DNA of 40,397 nucleotides, taken from assembly GCA_023251675.1 (NCBI GenBank), contig JAHEYJ010000010.1, forward strand, positions 1 to 40,397, in the 5' to 3' direction. The notes beneath the pieces are model-generated. The model did not search any database and was not told the origin of the DNA. It saw only the letters and a program-made list of their open reading frames with translations. Within the stretch, counting starts at the first letter, position 1, and each line of letters opens with the position of its first letter. Shown piece after piece: positions 14,968 to 22,441 of the stretch. A program made the position numbers and the translations under genes. This stretch comes from Bacteroidota bacterium. GTDB lineage: Bacteria > Bacteroidota > Bacteroidia > Palsa-948.

Positions 14968-16256
14968 AGCAGATTCAAAAACTCTAAAATTGAATCGTAA
15001 ATGTAATCCAAATCTTTATCGGTGATGCAGTAAGGCGGGACAAGATAAATCACATTCCCCAGCGGGCGCAGCAATATTCCTTTATCAAGAAAAAACTTCA
15101 CTGCTTTATCCCGGATGGAATTAAAGTAAGACGTTTCGCCCGATGTTTTAAGTTCGATCGCCAGAATAGTTCCCATTCTCCTGATCTCTTGTATTTTGCC
15201 TTTCACTTTTGACTTTTGACTTTCAACTTTCAACTTAAACTTATTGTGCTTATTCCCTATTCTCCTGATACGCTTCCATGTCTCCTTTTGCTCCATCAGG
15301 TCCATGCTGGCGAGCGAAGCAGCACAAGCCACTGGGTTGGCAGTGAAAGAATGCCCATGAAAAAAAGTATTTATCCGGTCTTTTGAAAGGAATGCATCAA
15401 ATACCTCATCTGTACAGGATGTAACTCCCATGGCCATGGTTCCCCCGGTAAGTCCTTTGGAAAGACACATCATATCGGGTTTGTCAGTTAGATGATCCGT
15501 TGCAAAAAACTTCCCGGTCCTGCCGAAACCAGTAAAAACCTCATCCGCTATTGTAAATATTTGATTCTCCCTGCAGATACGGATCATTTCGCTAAGCGCT
15601 TCTGCATTGTGAACAATCATTCCTGCAACACCCTGCACCAGCGGTTCAAATATGAAAGATGAGATTTGAGATCCGAGATTTGAGATTTGATATCTCAACT
15701 GGATAACAGATTCTTTCTCTTTTCCCTTTACAGGAGCATCAATAAATAGCACATCGAATAAATGGGATTCAAATGGCTTTGAAAAAGCGCCCCGATCGCT
15801 GACCGCCATGGCTCCGAATGTATCACCGTGATAATCATTCTTAAAAGCGATGACTTTTGTTTTAGGTATGCCTTTGTTATACCAATATTGAAAGCTCATC
15901 TTCAAAGCAACTTCCACTGCCGTGGAACCATTATCGGAGAAAAAAATTCTTTTCTGGTTCTTTGGAAATTTCTTCAGGAGCCGTTCTGCCAGTTCTACAG
16001 CCGGTTCATGTGTGAACCCGGCAAAGATCACATGTTCCAGTTGTTTTAACTGCTTAGAAACTTTTTTAGCGATATAAGGATGTGAATGACCGTGAATACA
16101 GGTCCACCAGGAAGAAAGCGCATCGATGTATTTTTTACCATGCTCATCAAACACATACGTGCCTTTCCCTTTAACAATTCCAATAGAATCAGGATTGAGC
16201 CGATGCTGTGTATAAGGGTGCCAAATGATCCGTTTATCGCGTTGGGTTAAATTCAT
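14964..16256 (-). CDS. bioA: Adenosylmethionine-8-amino-7-oxononanoate aminotransferase
   Basis: 430 aa from the ATG at 16256 (MNLTQRDKRIIWHPYTQ), the standard BioA opening. A longer frame from 16295 adds 13 residues over a palindrome and is unlikely. The landmarks are LSSWWTCIHGHSHP, FFSDNGSTAVEVALKM, the PLP Asp in TIADEVFTGFGRTG, and the PLP lysine K267 in LSKGLTGG. It makes 7,8-diaminononanoate with SAM as amino donor, step two of the biotin ring pathway. Two 7-nt-period repeats are read in frame inside it (residues about 187-199, YQISNLGSQIS, and about 340-351, KLKVESQKSKVK). Both fall outside the conserved active-site motifs. Confidence 0.95.
   Translation of the reverse strand: MNLTQRDKRIIWHPYTQHRLNPDSIGIVKGKGTYVFDEHGKKYIDALSSWWTCIHGHSHPYIAKKVSKQLKQLEHVIFAGFTHEPAVELAERLLKKFPKNQKRIFFSDNGSTAVEVALKMSFQYWYNKGIPKTKVIAFKNDYHGDTFGAMAVSDRGAFSKPFESHLFDVLFIDAPVKGKEKESVIQLRYQISNLGSQISSFIFEPLVQGVAGMIVHNAEALSEMIRICRENQIFTIADEVFTGFGRTGKFFATDHLTDKPDMMCLSKGLTGGTMAMGVTSCTDEVFDAFLSKDRINTFFHGHSFTANPVACAASLASMDLMEQKETWKRIRRIGNKHNKFKLKVESQKSKVKGKIQEIRRMGTILAIELKTSGETSYFNSIRDKAVKFFLDKGILLRPLGNVIYLVPPYCITDKDLDYIYDSILEFLNLL
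15205..15239 (-). repeat. 7-nt tandem repeat (ACTTTTG/ACTTTCA, 5 units) inside bioA
   Basis: Plus-strand units in a row: ACTTTTG (15205, 15212), ACTTTCA (15219, 15226), ACTTAAA (15233-15239). In the protein this gives KLKVESQKSKVK. Period 7, unrelated in sequence to the other two 7-nt repeats in this window but of the same unit length. Confidence 0.85.
15661..15695 (-). repeat. 7-nt tandem repeat (GAGATTT, 5 units) inside bioA
   Basis: Plus-strand units: GAGATTT (15661), GAGATCC (15668), GAGATTT (15675, 15682), GATATCT (15689-15695). Translated on the minus strand it gives the pattern QISNLGSQIS. It lies just before the beta strand FIFEPL. Confidence 0.85.
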
Positions 16257-16272
16257 ACAAAGATTGAATACG

Positions 16273-16287
16273 TCCCGCAAGTCGGGA
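16273..16287. repeat. GC-rich palindrome between bioD and bioA
   Basis: TCCCG (16273-16277), loop CAAGT, CGGGA (16283-16287). A 5-bp stem just before the bioA start, in the 69-bp gap that breaks the otherwise near-zero spacing of the bio operon. It could be a dispersed palindromic repeat or an mRNA processing site. Confidence 0.45.
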
Positions 16288-16325
16288 TGACCCAAGGAGC
16301 CAAATATACAAACTCAGTAGAGAAG

Positions 16326-16940
16326 TCAGATGTTCTGAAAATCCTTTGCGTATTTAAGGATAACTGATTTATCTATTTTACTTTCATTCAAAATACTTGA
16401 AATAGCTTGAAGGCCGCTGTAGGAAGTAATAATTTGTTTAGAAGGCTCGTGAGGAGAACCATTAAAAACCAATCCGATGATTTTGATCCCCCGCTGCTTC
16501 AATGCATCAATGGTAAGCAAAGAATGGTTGATGCTGCCGAGGTAATTTTGAATCACCACGATGACTTCCGCATCAAACTTCTTGATTAAATCAATAATGA
16601 AATGGTTGTTATTGAGCGGAACCATGACGCCACCGGCTCCTTCAATAACCAATGTATTATTTAAAGATGCAGGAAGAACAATTTTATCAAAGTCAATGCA
16701 TATGCCTTCAATCGCTGATGCTTCATGAGGGGACTTATGTTCTCGCAGTTTGTATGCTTCAGGATGTATCACTGACGTTTCATTGGTGATCAGCTTTTTA
16801 ATGAACTCAGAATCCGTCGTATAATACGTCCCCGCCTGAACCGGTTTCCAGTAATCTGCCTGAAGCGCTTCCGTAATAATTGCGGCTACAACCGTCTTGC
16901 CGATATCCGTTCCTATGCCAGTTACAAATATTTTTCTCAT
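16326..16940 (-). CDS. bioD: Dethiobiotin synthase
   Basis: 204 aa. The P-loop is at the N-terminus, FVTGIGTDIGKTVVAA (GxxxxxGKT spacing as in E. coli BioD), then YWKPVQAG with the carbamate-forming Lys, and VIEGAGGVMVPL. It closes the ureido ring: 7,8-diaminononanoate + CO2 + ATP to dethiobiotin, in the cytoplasm. Four bp separate its start from the bioF stop upstream, so it is in the same operon. Length is slightly short of the usual 210-225 aa. Confidence 0.94.
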   Translation of the reverse strand: MRKIFVTGIGTDIGKTVVAAIITEALQADYWKPVQAGTYYTTDSEFIKKLITNETSVIHPEAYKLREHKSPHEASAIEGICIDFDKIVLPASLNNTLVIEGAGGVMVPLNNNHFIIDLIKKFDAEVIVVIQNYLGSINHSLLTIDALKQRGIKIIGLVFNGSPHEPSKQIITSYSGLQAISSILNESKIDKSVILKYAKDFQNI

Positions 16941-16944
16941 ACAA

Positions 16945-18114
16945 TCAGGAAGCCAATTGTATTTGCAAAGCTAACTTACTGTTTTTCTTTAAAGAAGCGA
17001 TCAGGCCGATAATATCCTTTTCCGTATTAAAAGAATGAAGGCATATCCGAATTCTCTCTTTTCCTTTTTGAACTGTTGGGCTTAAAATCGGTCGCACATC
17101 AAAACCATCTTTTCCGACAAGCGCAGCAAACTTCTTTACATGATCATTTCCTTCAATGATCATGGACTGAATTGGGCTTGAGCTATCTAAAAAACAATAA
17201 ATATTTTCATTTACTATTTTAGTTTTAAATAAGCCTATCAATATTCTGATTTTCAATAAACGATCTCTTGATTGAGAAAGGAATTCATAGGCACATTTTA
17301 TTGACGCCAGTGCGTGAAATGGAAGTGCCGTTGTATAAATAAAAGAACGCGAAAAATTAATAAGATAATCTCTCAACTCTCTGCCACCTAAAACAATCGC
17401 ACCATGACAACCAAGTGCTTTACCAAACGTATGTACGCGGGAAAAAACATCGTTTTGCAAATTCAACTCCACGACCCGCCCTTCACCATTTTTACCAAAG
17501 ATCCCTGTAGCATGCGCTTCATCAACGATCAGGTTTGCTTTATAGGCGTTACATAAAGCAACCATTTCTGTCAAGGGAGAGAAATCGCCGTCCATGGAAT
17601 AAACGCTTTCTACAATTACGAAACAATTGGATTTTCCTTTGTAGTTGTTTTTAAAATGAATCAAACGCTCTTCAAGGTGAGAAAGGTCATTATGATTAAA
17701 AGGAAACGAATCTGCCTTTGACAATCGTATTCCATCGTAAATAGAAGCATGGGAAAGCGCATCATATATAATTGCATCTTCTTTTTTAGCGACCGAAGCA
17801 ATCAATCCAATGTTGGCATCGTACCCGGAATTAAAAATCAAACCCGCTTCAGATTGATGGTAATGTGCTATGAATTCCTCTAACGCTTCGCAATAATTTG
17901 TATTTCCAGTTAAAAGCCGGGAACCGGTAGCGCCGAGTTTGCATTCATTAATTGCAGTTTCCGCTTCAATGTTTTTAAAAAGCGCTTCCGATCGGGCAAA
18001 ACCCAAATAATCATTTGAAGCAAAATCAACAAGTGAATTCTCAGCAGAAAGTTTTCTGAACACCCTCCGCTCTTTACTATCGCTAAGCCGTTGGTTTAAA
18101 AAATTTTCAGTCAA
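16945..18114 (-). CDS. bioF: 8-amino-7-oxononanoate synthase
   Basis: 389 aa, alpha-oxoamine synthase family. DFASNDYLGFARS near residue 30, GATGSRLLTGNT, NSGYDANIG, VESVYSMDGDFSPL, LIVDEAHATGIFG with the PLP Asp/His, and the Schiff-base lysine in VHTFGKALGCHG. It condenses pimeloyl-ACP/CoA with alanine, the first step of the biotin ring pathway. A four-bp gap separates it from the outer-membrane-like gene upstream and another from bioD downstream. Confidence 0.94.
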   Translation of the reverse strand: MTENFLNQRLSDSKERRVFRKLSAENSLVDFASNDYLGFARSEALFKNIEAETAINECKLGATGSRLLTGNTNYCEALEEFIAHYHQSEAGLIFNSGYDANIGLIASVAKKEDAIIYDALSHASIYDGIRLSKADSFPFNHNDLSHLEERLIHFKNNYKGKSNCFVIVESVYSMDGDFSPLTEMVALCNAYKANLIVDEAHATGIFGKNGEGRVVELNLQNDVFSRVHTFGKALGCHGAIVLGGRELRDYLINFSRSFIYTTALPFHALASIKCAYEFLSQSRDRLLKIRILIGLFKTKIVNENIYCFLDSSSPIQSMIIEGNDHVKKFAALVGKDGFDVRPILSPTVQKGKERIRICLHSFNTEKDIIGLIASLKKNSKLALQIQLAS

Positions 18115-18118
18115 AATA

Positions 18119-18847
18119 TTAGTTTGTAAGTTTACCTAAATCAACACGCACCCCCACGATCACAGCTGCGGAATAAATTTTATGAACGATCTGAACCGGG
18201 GCTTCCGTGCGTGAATTATCATAGATTTTGTATTCCATATGAGGAGAGGCAAACAAATACACATGCGGATAAAATTCATAATCAGCCGTCAAACCGGTAT
18301 TAAAAAGCAATGCTATTGGAAAAGGCTTATCACCAATGAAATTAAACCGCTTTACATTTGTATAGCCAAACCAGCCACAGCGCATATTCCAGCTTAAAGA
18401 ATATTTTTTTCGGCTTTCGTATTTAAACGGGACTTCTGCAGCGATAAAGATCTTATCGAAGCGCATACTTTCATCAAACAAAAGATAGTCTGTTCCTGTT
18501 TTAGTATATACTCTTAATTGTGAAAGATAATGAAATTCAAAATCTATCCCAAGCCCAAGCCGCACATGGCGGATAGGTGCAAGAACACATATATCATAAT
18601 TTTTTGTTGGGCTGTTTGCTCCAAAATGAAAATCACCTTTGTTAATTACAGATCCATCCTTATCATAAAATTCCGTTTTTTCAAAAAGGGAATTCCAATG
18701 CGCCGTACCCTGTCCATAACCCAGAGCAACAAAATATTTGTCCCCGGCTTTTGATTTAAGGAAATAGCCATTTGAAACCTGCGCAATGCACAAAACAGAA
18801 TGAATAAGAAAAAAAGGGAAGAATAAATATTTAAATAATTGCCTCAT
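18119..18847 (-). CDS. Outer-membrane beta-barrel-like protein in the biotin operon, unknown function
   Basis: 242 aa. Signal peptide about residues 1-23 ([15 protein letters not shown]). The mature part has alternating hydrophobic strands separated by short loops ([61 protein letters not shown]) and ends in a strand [12 protein letters not shown], as a small outer-membrane barrel would. No domain name can be given. It overlaps bioB by 4 bp upstream and lies 4 bp before bioF, so it is co-translated with biotin genes. A role in entry of biotin or a precursor, or a link to the envelope, is possible but unproven. Confidence 0.75.
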   Translation of the reverse strand: MRQLFKYLFFPFFLIHSVLCIAQVSNGYFLKSKAGDKYFVALGYGQGTAHWNSLFEKTEFYDKDGSVINKGDFHFGANSPTKNYDICVLAPIRHVRLGLGIDFEFHYLSQLRVYTKTGTDYLLFDESMRFDKIFIAAEVPFKYESRKKYSLSWNMRCGWFGYTNVKRFNFIGDKPFPIALLFNTGLTADYEFYPHVYLFASPHMEYKIYDNSRTEAPVQIVHKIYSAAVIVGVRVDLGKLTN

Positions 18848-19830
18848 GCAGAAACTTCTTCTAAAGATGTATCGACCTTTCCGTGCTTAAAAGGGGCCCT
18901 CGATTTAAGCCCAAATAATTTCAGCATTTCAATATCTTCATTAAAATCCGGATTCGGCGTTGTGAGTAATTTATCTCCGGCAAAAATAGAATTGGCTCCC
19001 GACAGAAAACATAACGCCTGGCCTTCTAATGACATTTGCGTTCTTCCTGCTGATAAACGCACAACCGATTTGGACATGACGATGCGGGTTGTAGCGATCA
19101 TTCGGACCATTTCCCAAATAGAAACAAGCTTGCTTTTCTCAAGCGGTGTACCCTGAACCGGCACCAGTGCATTGATGGGTACCGATTCGGGCTGTGGATT
19201 CAAATGGGAAAGATTGTACAGCATCTTAATTCGGTCATCAACAGATTCTCCCATACCAATTATGCCTCCGCAACAAACCGTAACTTTCGCTTTACGTACA
19301 TTCTCGATGGTGGTTAATCGATCGTCATATTTGCGGGTAGTGATGATTTTTTTATAGAAATCTTCTGATGAATCCAGGTTATGATTGTAAGCGTAAAGTC
19401 CGGCAGCTGCAAGTTTCTTTGCCTGGGATTCGGTTAACATTCCAAGTGTACAGCAAACTTCCATTCCCATATCAGTGATGGAACGGACCATTTCAAGCAC
19501 TGTATCAAAATCACTATTATCACGCACCTCTCTCCATGCGGCTCCAAGACACATGCGGGTCGCACCTCCTGCTTTCGCATTTGAAGCGGCTTCCATCACA
19601 TCTCTCACAGCAAGCATTTTATGAACATCCACATCGGTTTCATACTTTGCAGACTGCGGACAATAGCCGCAATCCTCAGAACACCCTCCGGTCTTAATCG
19701 AAAGCAATGAACTTACCTGTACTTCTGCCGGATCATGAAACATTCGGTGAACCGCTGCTGCTCTAAAAACCAAATCAAGCAACGGCATATTATAGATCTC
19801 TGTAATCTCTTCTTTTGAATACTTGCTCAT
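18844..19830 (-). CDS. bioB: Biotin synthase
   Basis: 328 aa, radical-SAM enzyme. The [4Fe-4S] cysteines are C50, C54 and C57 ([10 protein letters not shown]), followed by PQSAKY. Other family stretches include [17 protein letters not shown] and the [2Fe-2S] region [20 protein letters not shown] is also typical. It inserts sulfur into dethiobiotin, the last biotin step. First gene of the operon (bioB-OMP-bioF-bioD-bioA-accC), divergent from trmD across 109 bp. A -7-like TACTTTTG lies 21-28 bp before its start. Confidence 0.96.
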   Translation of the reverse strand: MSKYSKEEITEIYNMPLLDLVFRAAAVHRMFHDPAEVQVSSLLSIKTGGCSEDCGYCPQSAKYETDVDVHKMLAVRDVMEAASNAKAGGATRMCLGAAWREVRDNSDFDTVLEMVRSITDMGMEVCCTLGMLTESQAKKLAAAGLYAYNHNLDSSEDFYKKIITTRKYDDRLTTIENVRKAKVTVCCGGIIGMGESVDDRIKMLYNLSHLNPQPESVPINALVPVQGTPLEKSKLVSIWEMVRMIATTRIVMSKSVVRLSAGRTQMSLEGQALCFLSGANSIFAGDKLLTTPNPDFNEDIEMLKLFGLKSRAPFKHGKVDTSLEEVSA

Positions 19831-19850
19831 AAGATATTGTGAATAAAGAA

Positions 19851-19858
19851 CAAAAGTA
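19851..19858 (-). promoter_or_regulatory. Possible -7 element of the bioB operon
   Basis: TACTTTTG on the minus strand matches TAnnTTTG. No TTG is found at the right spacing, so the promoter assignment is weak. No inverted repeat of a BirA-type operator was recognised here. Confidence 0.4.
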
Positions 19859-19915
19859 GCATTTTGTTTCGGGATAATATAATTTTTTTGTAACGATTCG
19901 TCCCGGGTTGTTCAT

Positions 19916-19923
19916 TACATTTG
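19916..19923 (+). promoter_or_regulatory. Possible -7 element of trmD
   Basis: TACATTTG matches TAnnTTTG, 16 bp before the trmD start. The nearest upstream TTG is 25 nt away, a little long. The short leader would be about 10 nt. Confidence 0.4.
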
Positions 19924-19939
19924 CTTCCATTAAATTCGT

Positions 19940-20638
19940 ATGAAAAAGAAGACGGTCTCTCCATTATGTATTGATATTATTACAGTTTTACCAAAATTGA
20001 TTGAAAGTCCTTTTCAGCATTCAATTGTAAAAAGGGCAATTGATAAGAAACTTGTAAAAGTGAATATTATCAATCTTCGAGATTATTCAACGGGTAAATA
20101 CCAAAGCCTGGATGACTACATGTACGGAGGCGGCGCCGGGATGGTAATGATGATCGAGCCGATCGCAAAATGCATCGAAAAACTTAAGAAGAAAAAAACC
20201 TATGATGAGGTGATTTATATGTCTCCGGACGGAGAGCTATTTGATCAAAAAATGGCTAACCGCCTTTCATTAAATAAAAACCTCATCATCTTATGTGGCC
20301 ATTATAAAGGAGTTGACGAACGTGTGAGGGAGTATTTTATAACAAAAGAAATATCCATCGGCAACTATGTTTTAAGCGGTGGTGAACTACCTGCGGCAGT
20401 TGTCTGCGATGCCGTTATCCGCCTGCTCCCGGGTGTTATATCTGATGAAACCTCTGCCTTGACCGACTCCTTCCAGGATGGGCTGCTTTCCCCTCCTGTA
20501 TATACTCGACCGGCCGACTACAAGGGAATGAAAATCCCTGACATCCTCCTTTCAGGAAATACCAAACGCGTAGATGAGTGGAGACATGAAAGATCCATCG
20601 AAAGAACAGAGAAACGAAGACCCGACCTTTTAAAATAG
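19940..20638 (+). CDS. trmD: tRNA (guanine-37-N1) methyltransferase
   Basis: 232 aa. The SPOUT trefoil-knot motifs are visible: [41 protein letters not shown], and the C-terminal [16 protein letters not shown]. It methylates G37 of tRNAs reading CNN codons to prevent +1 frameshifting. The downstream neighbour is rplS, the common trmD-rplS order, although rpsP and rimM are absent here. Confidence 0.97.
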   Translation: MKKKTVSPLCIDIITVLPKLIESPFQHSIVKRAIDKKLVKVNIINLRDYSTGKYQSLDDYMYGGGAGMVMMIEPIAKCIEKLKKKKTYDEVIYMSPDGELFDQKMANRLSLNKNLIILCGHYKGVDERVREYFITKEISIGNYVLSGGELPAAVVCDAVIRLLPGVISDETSALTDSFQDGLLSPPVYTRPADYKGMKIPDILLSGNTKRVDEWRHERSIERTEKRRPDLLK

Positions 20639-20656
20639 GTCCTGAAAAATCAAATA

Positions 20657-20685
20657 CTGAAGTCTCAAAATATCTATTATCTTTG
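20657..20685 (+). promoter_or_regulatory. Predicted promoter of rplS
   Basis: CTG (20657-20659), an 18-nt spacer, then TATCTTTG (20678-20685) followed by CG. The -7 element is a perfect TAnnTTTG; the -33 is CTG instead of TTG. It lies in the 72-bp trmD-rplS gap. Confidence 0.55.
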
Positions 20686-20710
20686 CGTCCCTTTTATAAA
20701 ACCTACGGCT

Positions 20711-21097
20711 ATGAACCTACTAAAATACGCAGAACAGCAGCTAATTGCAAAAACAAATATTCCTGCTTTCAGAGCGGGTGATACAGTTACTGTAAACTAC
20801 AAAATCAAGGAAGGCGACAAAGAGCGCGTACAGCAATTTACGGGAGCTGTTATCCAGATTCATGGAGACGGCAATGTTAAGACTTTCACCGTTCGAAAAA
20901 TCTCTAATGGCGTTGGCGTAGAACGTATTTTCCCTCTCTATTCCCCTTTTATTGAATCCATTGTAGTTGAAAAGAAAGGCGAAGTGCGCAGGGCAAAACT
21001 TTTCTATCTGCGGGCGGCAATAGGTAAAAAAGCAAAGATCGACGAGTTAAAAGAAGATGTTGTTTCAGAAGTCACAACGCCAGAAGTCGTAGCCTAA
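20711..21097 (+). CDS. rplS: 50S ribosomal protein L19
   Basis: 128 aa. The L19 signature is clear: [26 protein letters not shown] (partial match FRAGDTV..Y.I.EG), [13 protein letters not shown], and [10 protein letters not shown]. It sits at the 30S-50S interface. The C-terminal extension (about residues 110-128, acidic, ending EVTTPEVVA) is common in Bacteroidetes L19. Downstream of trmD with its own promoter. Confidence 0.97.
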   Translation: MNLLKYAEQQLIAKTNIPAFRAGDTVTVNYKIKEGDKERVQQFTGAVIQIHGDGNVKTFTVRKISNGVGVERIFPLYSPFIESIVVEKKGEVRRAKLFYLRAAIGKKAKIDELKEDVVSEVTTPEVVA

Positions 21098-21381
21098 CTT
21101 TTTTTGGTTCCGAATTTCAAAGTTCAAAAATTTTTCCACTCTTTAGATCCGCTAATGTAATTCTCTTTATTTAGAATTATTCAACCTCAGTTACCGCCGT
21201 TACTGTATACCTAAATTCTTGAAGCCAGAAGTAAAATCCTGTATTCCGAAAACAATTACTGCAAAGACGCTATTGGGCTGGCCTAAATCACTGCCCTTTT
21301 TCTTTTCAACCTTCCTTGACTATATGTCAACATCTTTTCAAAAATATTCTACATTTGTCATCGTTCTAAAATGCCAAAAAC
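21098..21381. other. Intergenic region, 284 bp
   Basis: Between rplS and the TPR gene. The only element I can name is TACATTTG at 21350-21357, a possible -7 site for the TPR gene 25 bp downstream, with no TTG at the right distance. An open frame crossing 21219-21482 has no family resemblance and its end lies inside the TPR gene, so I do not call it. Confidence 0.6.
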
Positions 21382-22440
21382 ATGCTAAAAAAAATACATC
21401 TATTATTTGCAATATCAATCACTTCATTACTCTGTGTAAATGCCCAAGATACCGTAAAGGTTTCAACACTTGTTGGGCTTGATAATAATGCCGAGAAGTT
21501 TTACAACAGCGGTATCAGCAAATTTGCTTCGAAAGACTTAAACGGCGCTATTGCAGATTTCAATCAGGCTATTACATTAAATGCTAATTTTTATAAGGCA
21601 TTTTACAACCGCGGAATAGCAAAATTTGAATTAAAAGATATCCAGGGTGCTATCAGTGATTACACCCAGGCAATCACACTCTCTCATGATTCATGTGATC
21701 TCTGTTATTTCAGCAGAGGCCAAGCGAAGTATGCAATGGGCAGCAAAACAGAAGCTTCTGAAGATTATGGAAAAACAATTCGACTTAATCCGAACCATGC
21801 GCAGGCCTATTATTACCGTGGCGGGATTTTATTTGAGATCCAGGAATATAAAAGCGCTATTGATGACTTTACAAATGCGATCAAAGTAAAATCGGATTAT
21901 GCCTATGCATACAATGATCGTGGAAGTGCAAAACGCCAACTGGAAGATAATGATGGCGCCGCCGCTGATTATAAAAAAGCAACAGAACTTAACCCGGACC
22001 TGGCCTTTGCCTTCAGCAATTTAGGAAGCGTTCTTCGAAAAAAAGATGATTTCAAAGGAGCCATTACCGCTTATGACAAAGCGCTTAAAGTAAAAGAAAG
22101 TTGTTTAACCTATAATAACCGGGGCAGCGCCCGTTTTGATGCAGAAGATTACGCAGGAGCAGTTGTTGATTTCACAAAAGCCATTCAGCTAAAAAGCGAT
22201 TATGCCATTGCTTATAATAACCGGGGCGCGGCAAAATTTAAACTAAAAGATTATAAAGGAGCCATTGAAGATTACAACAAAGCAATTGTGTATAATCAAA
22301 AATACTGTTTTGCCTTTCTAAACCGAGGGATGGCAAAGGAACTCATAAGAGATCAGCAAGGTGCCTGCAAAGACTGGGAAGCCGCTGTAAATCTGGGTAT
22401 TGAACAGGGAAAAACTTATCTGCAGGATTGCAAAAAATAA
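21382..22440 (+). CDS. Secreted TPR-repeat protein
   Basis: 352 aa with a Sec signal peptide (LLFAISITSLLCVNAQ). The rest is a run of about eight 34-residue tetratricopeptide repeats: NGAIADFNQAITLNANFYKAFYNRGIAKF-like units recur with the A-Y-NRG/NDRG-A pattern, for example AYAYNDRGSAKRQL and AIAYNNRGAAKFKL. It would form a protein-binding superhelix in the periplasm. It ends one bp before the PorE-like gene, heading the envelope cluster that follows; it may hold partners of those proteins. The partner is unknown. Confidence 0.9.
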   Translation: MLKKIHLLFAISITSLLCVNAQDTVKVSTLVGLDNNAEKFYNSGISKFASKDLNGAIADFNQAITLNANFYKAFYNRGIAKFELKDIQGAISDYTQAITLSHDSCDLCYFSRGQAKYAMGSKTEASEDYGKTIRLNPNHAQAYYYRGGILFEIQEYKSAIDDFTNAIKVKSDYAYAYNDRGSAKRQLEDNDGAAADYKKATELNPDLAFAFSNLGSVLRKKDDFKGAITAYDKALKVKESCLTYNNRGSARFDAEDYAGAVVDFTKAIQLKSDYAIAYNNRGAAKFKLKDYKGAIEDYNKAIVYNQKYCFAFLNRGMAKELIRDQQGACKDWEAAVNLGIEQGKTYLQDCKK

Positions 22441-22441
22441 A

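Noticed and set aside
16257-16295. Longer N-terminus for BioA (MGHPDLRDVFNLC)
   Set aside because: It covers a palindrome and precedes the standard BioA opening; the 16256 start is preferred.
21219-21482. 87-aa frame between rplS and the TPR gene
   Set aside because: Cys/Lys-rich with no motif; its end overlaps the TPR gene in another frame.
22400-22441. Longer N-terminus for the first PorE-like protein
   Set aside because: It overlaps the TPR gene's 3' end and hides the signal sequence; start 22442 gives a proper signal.
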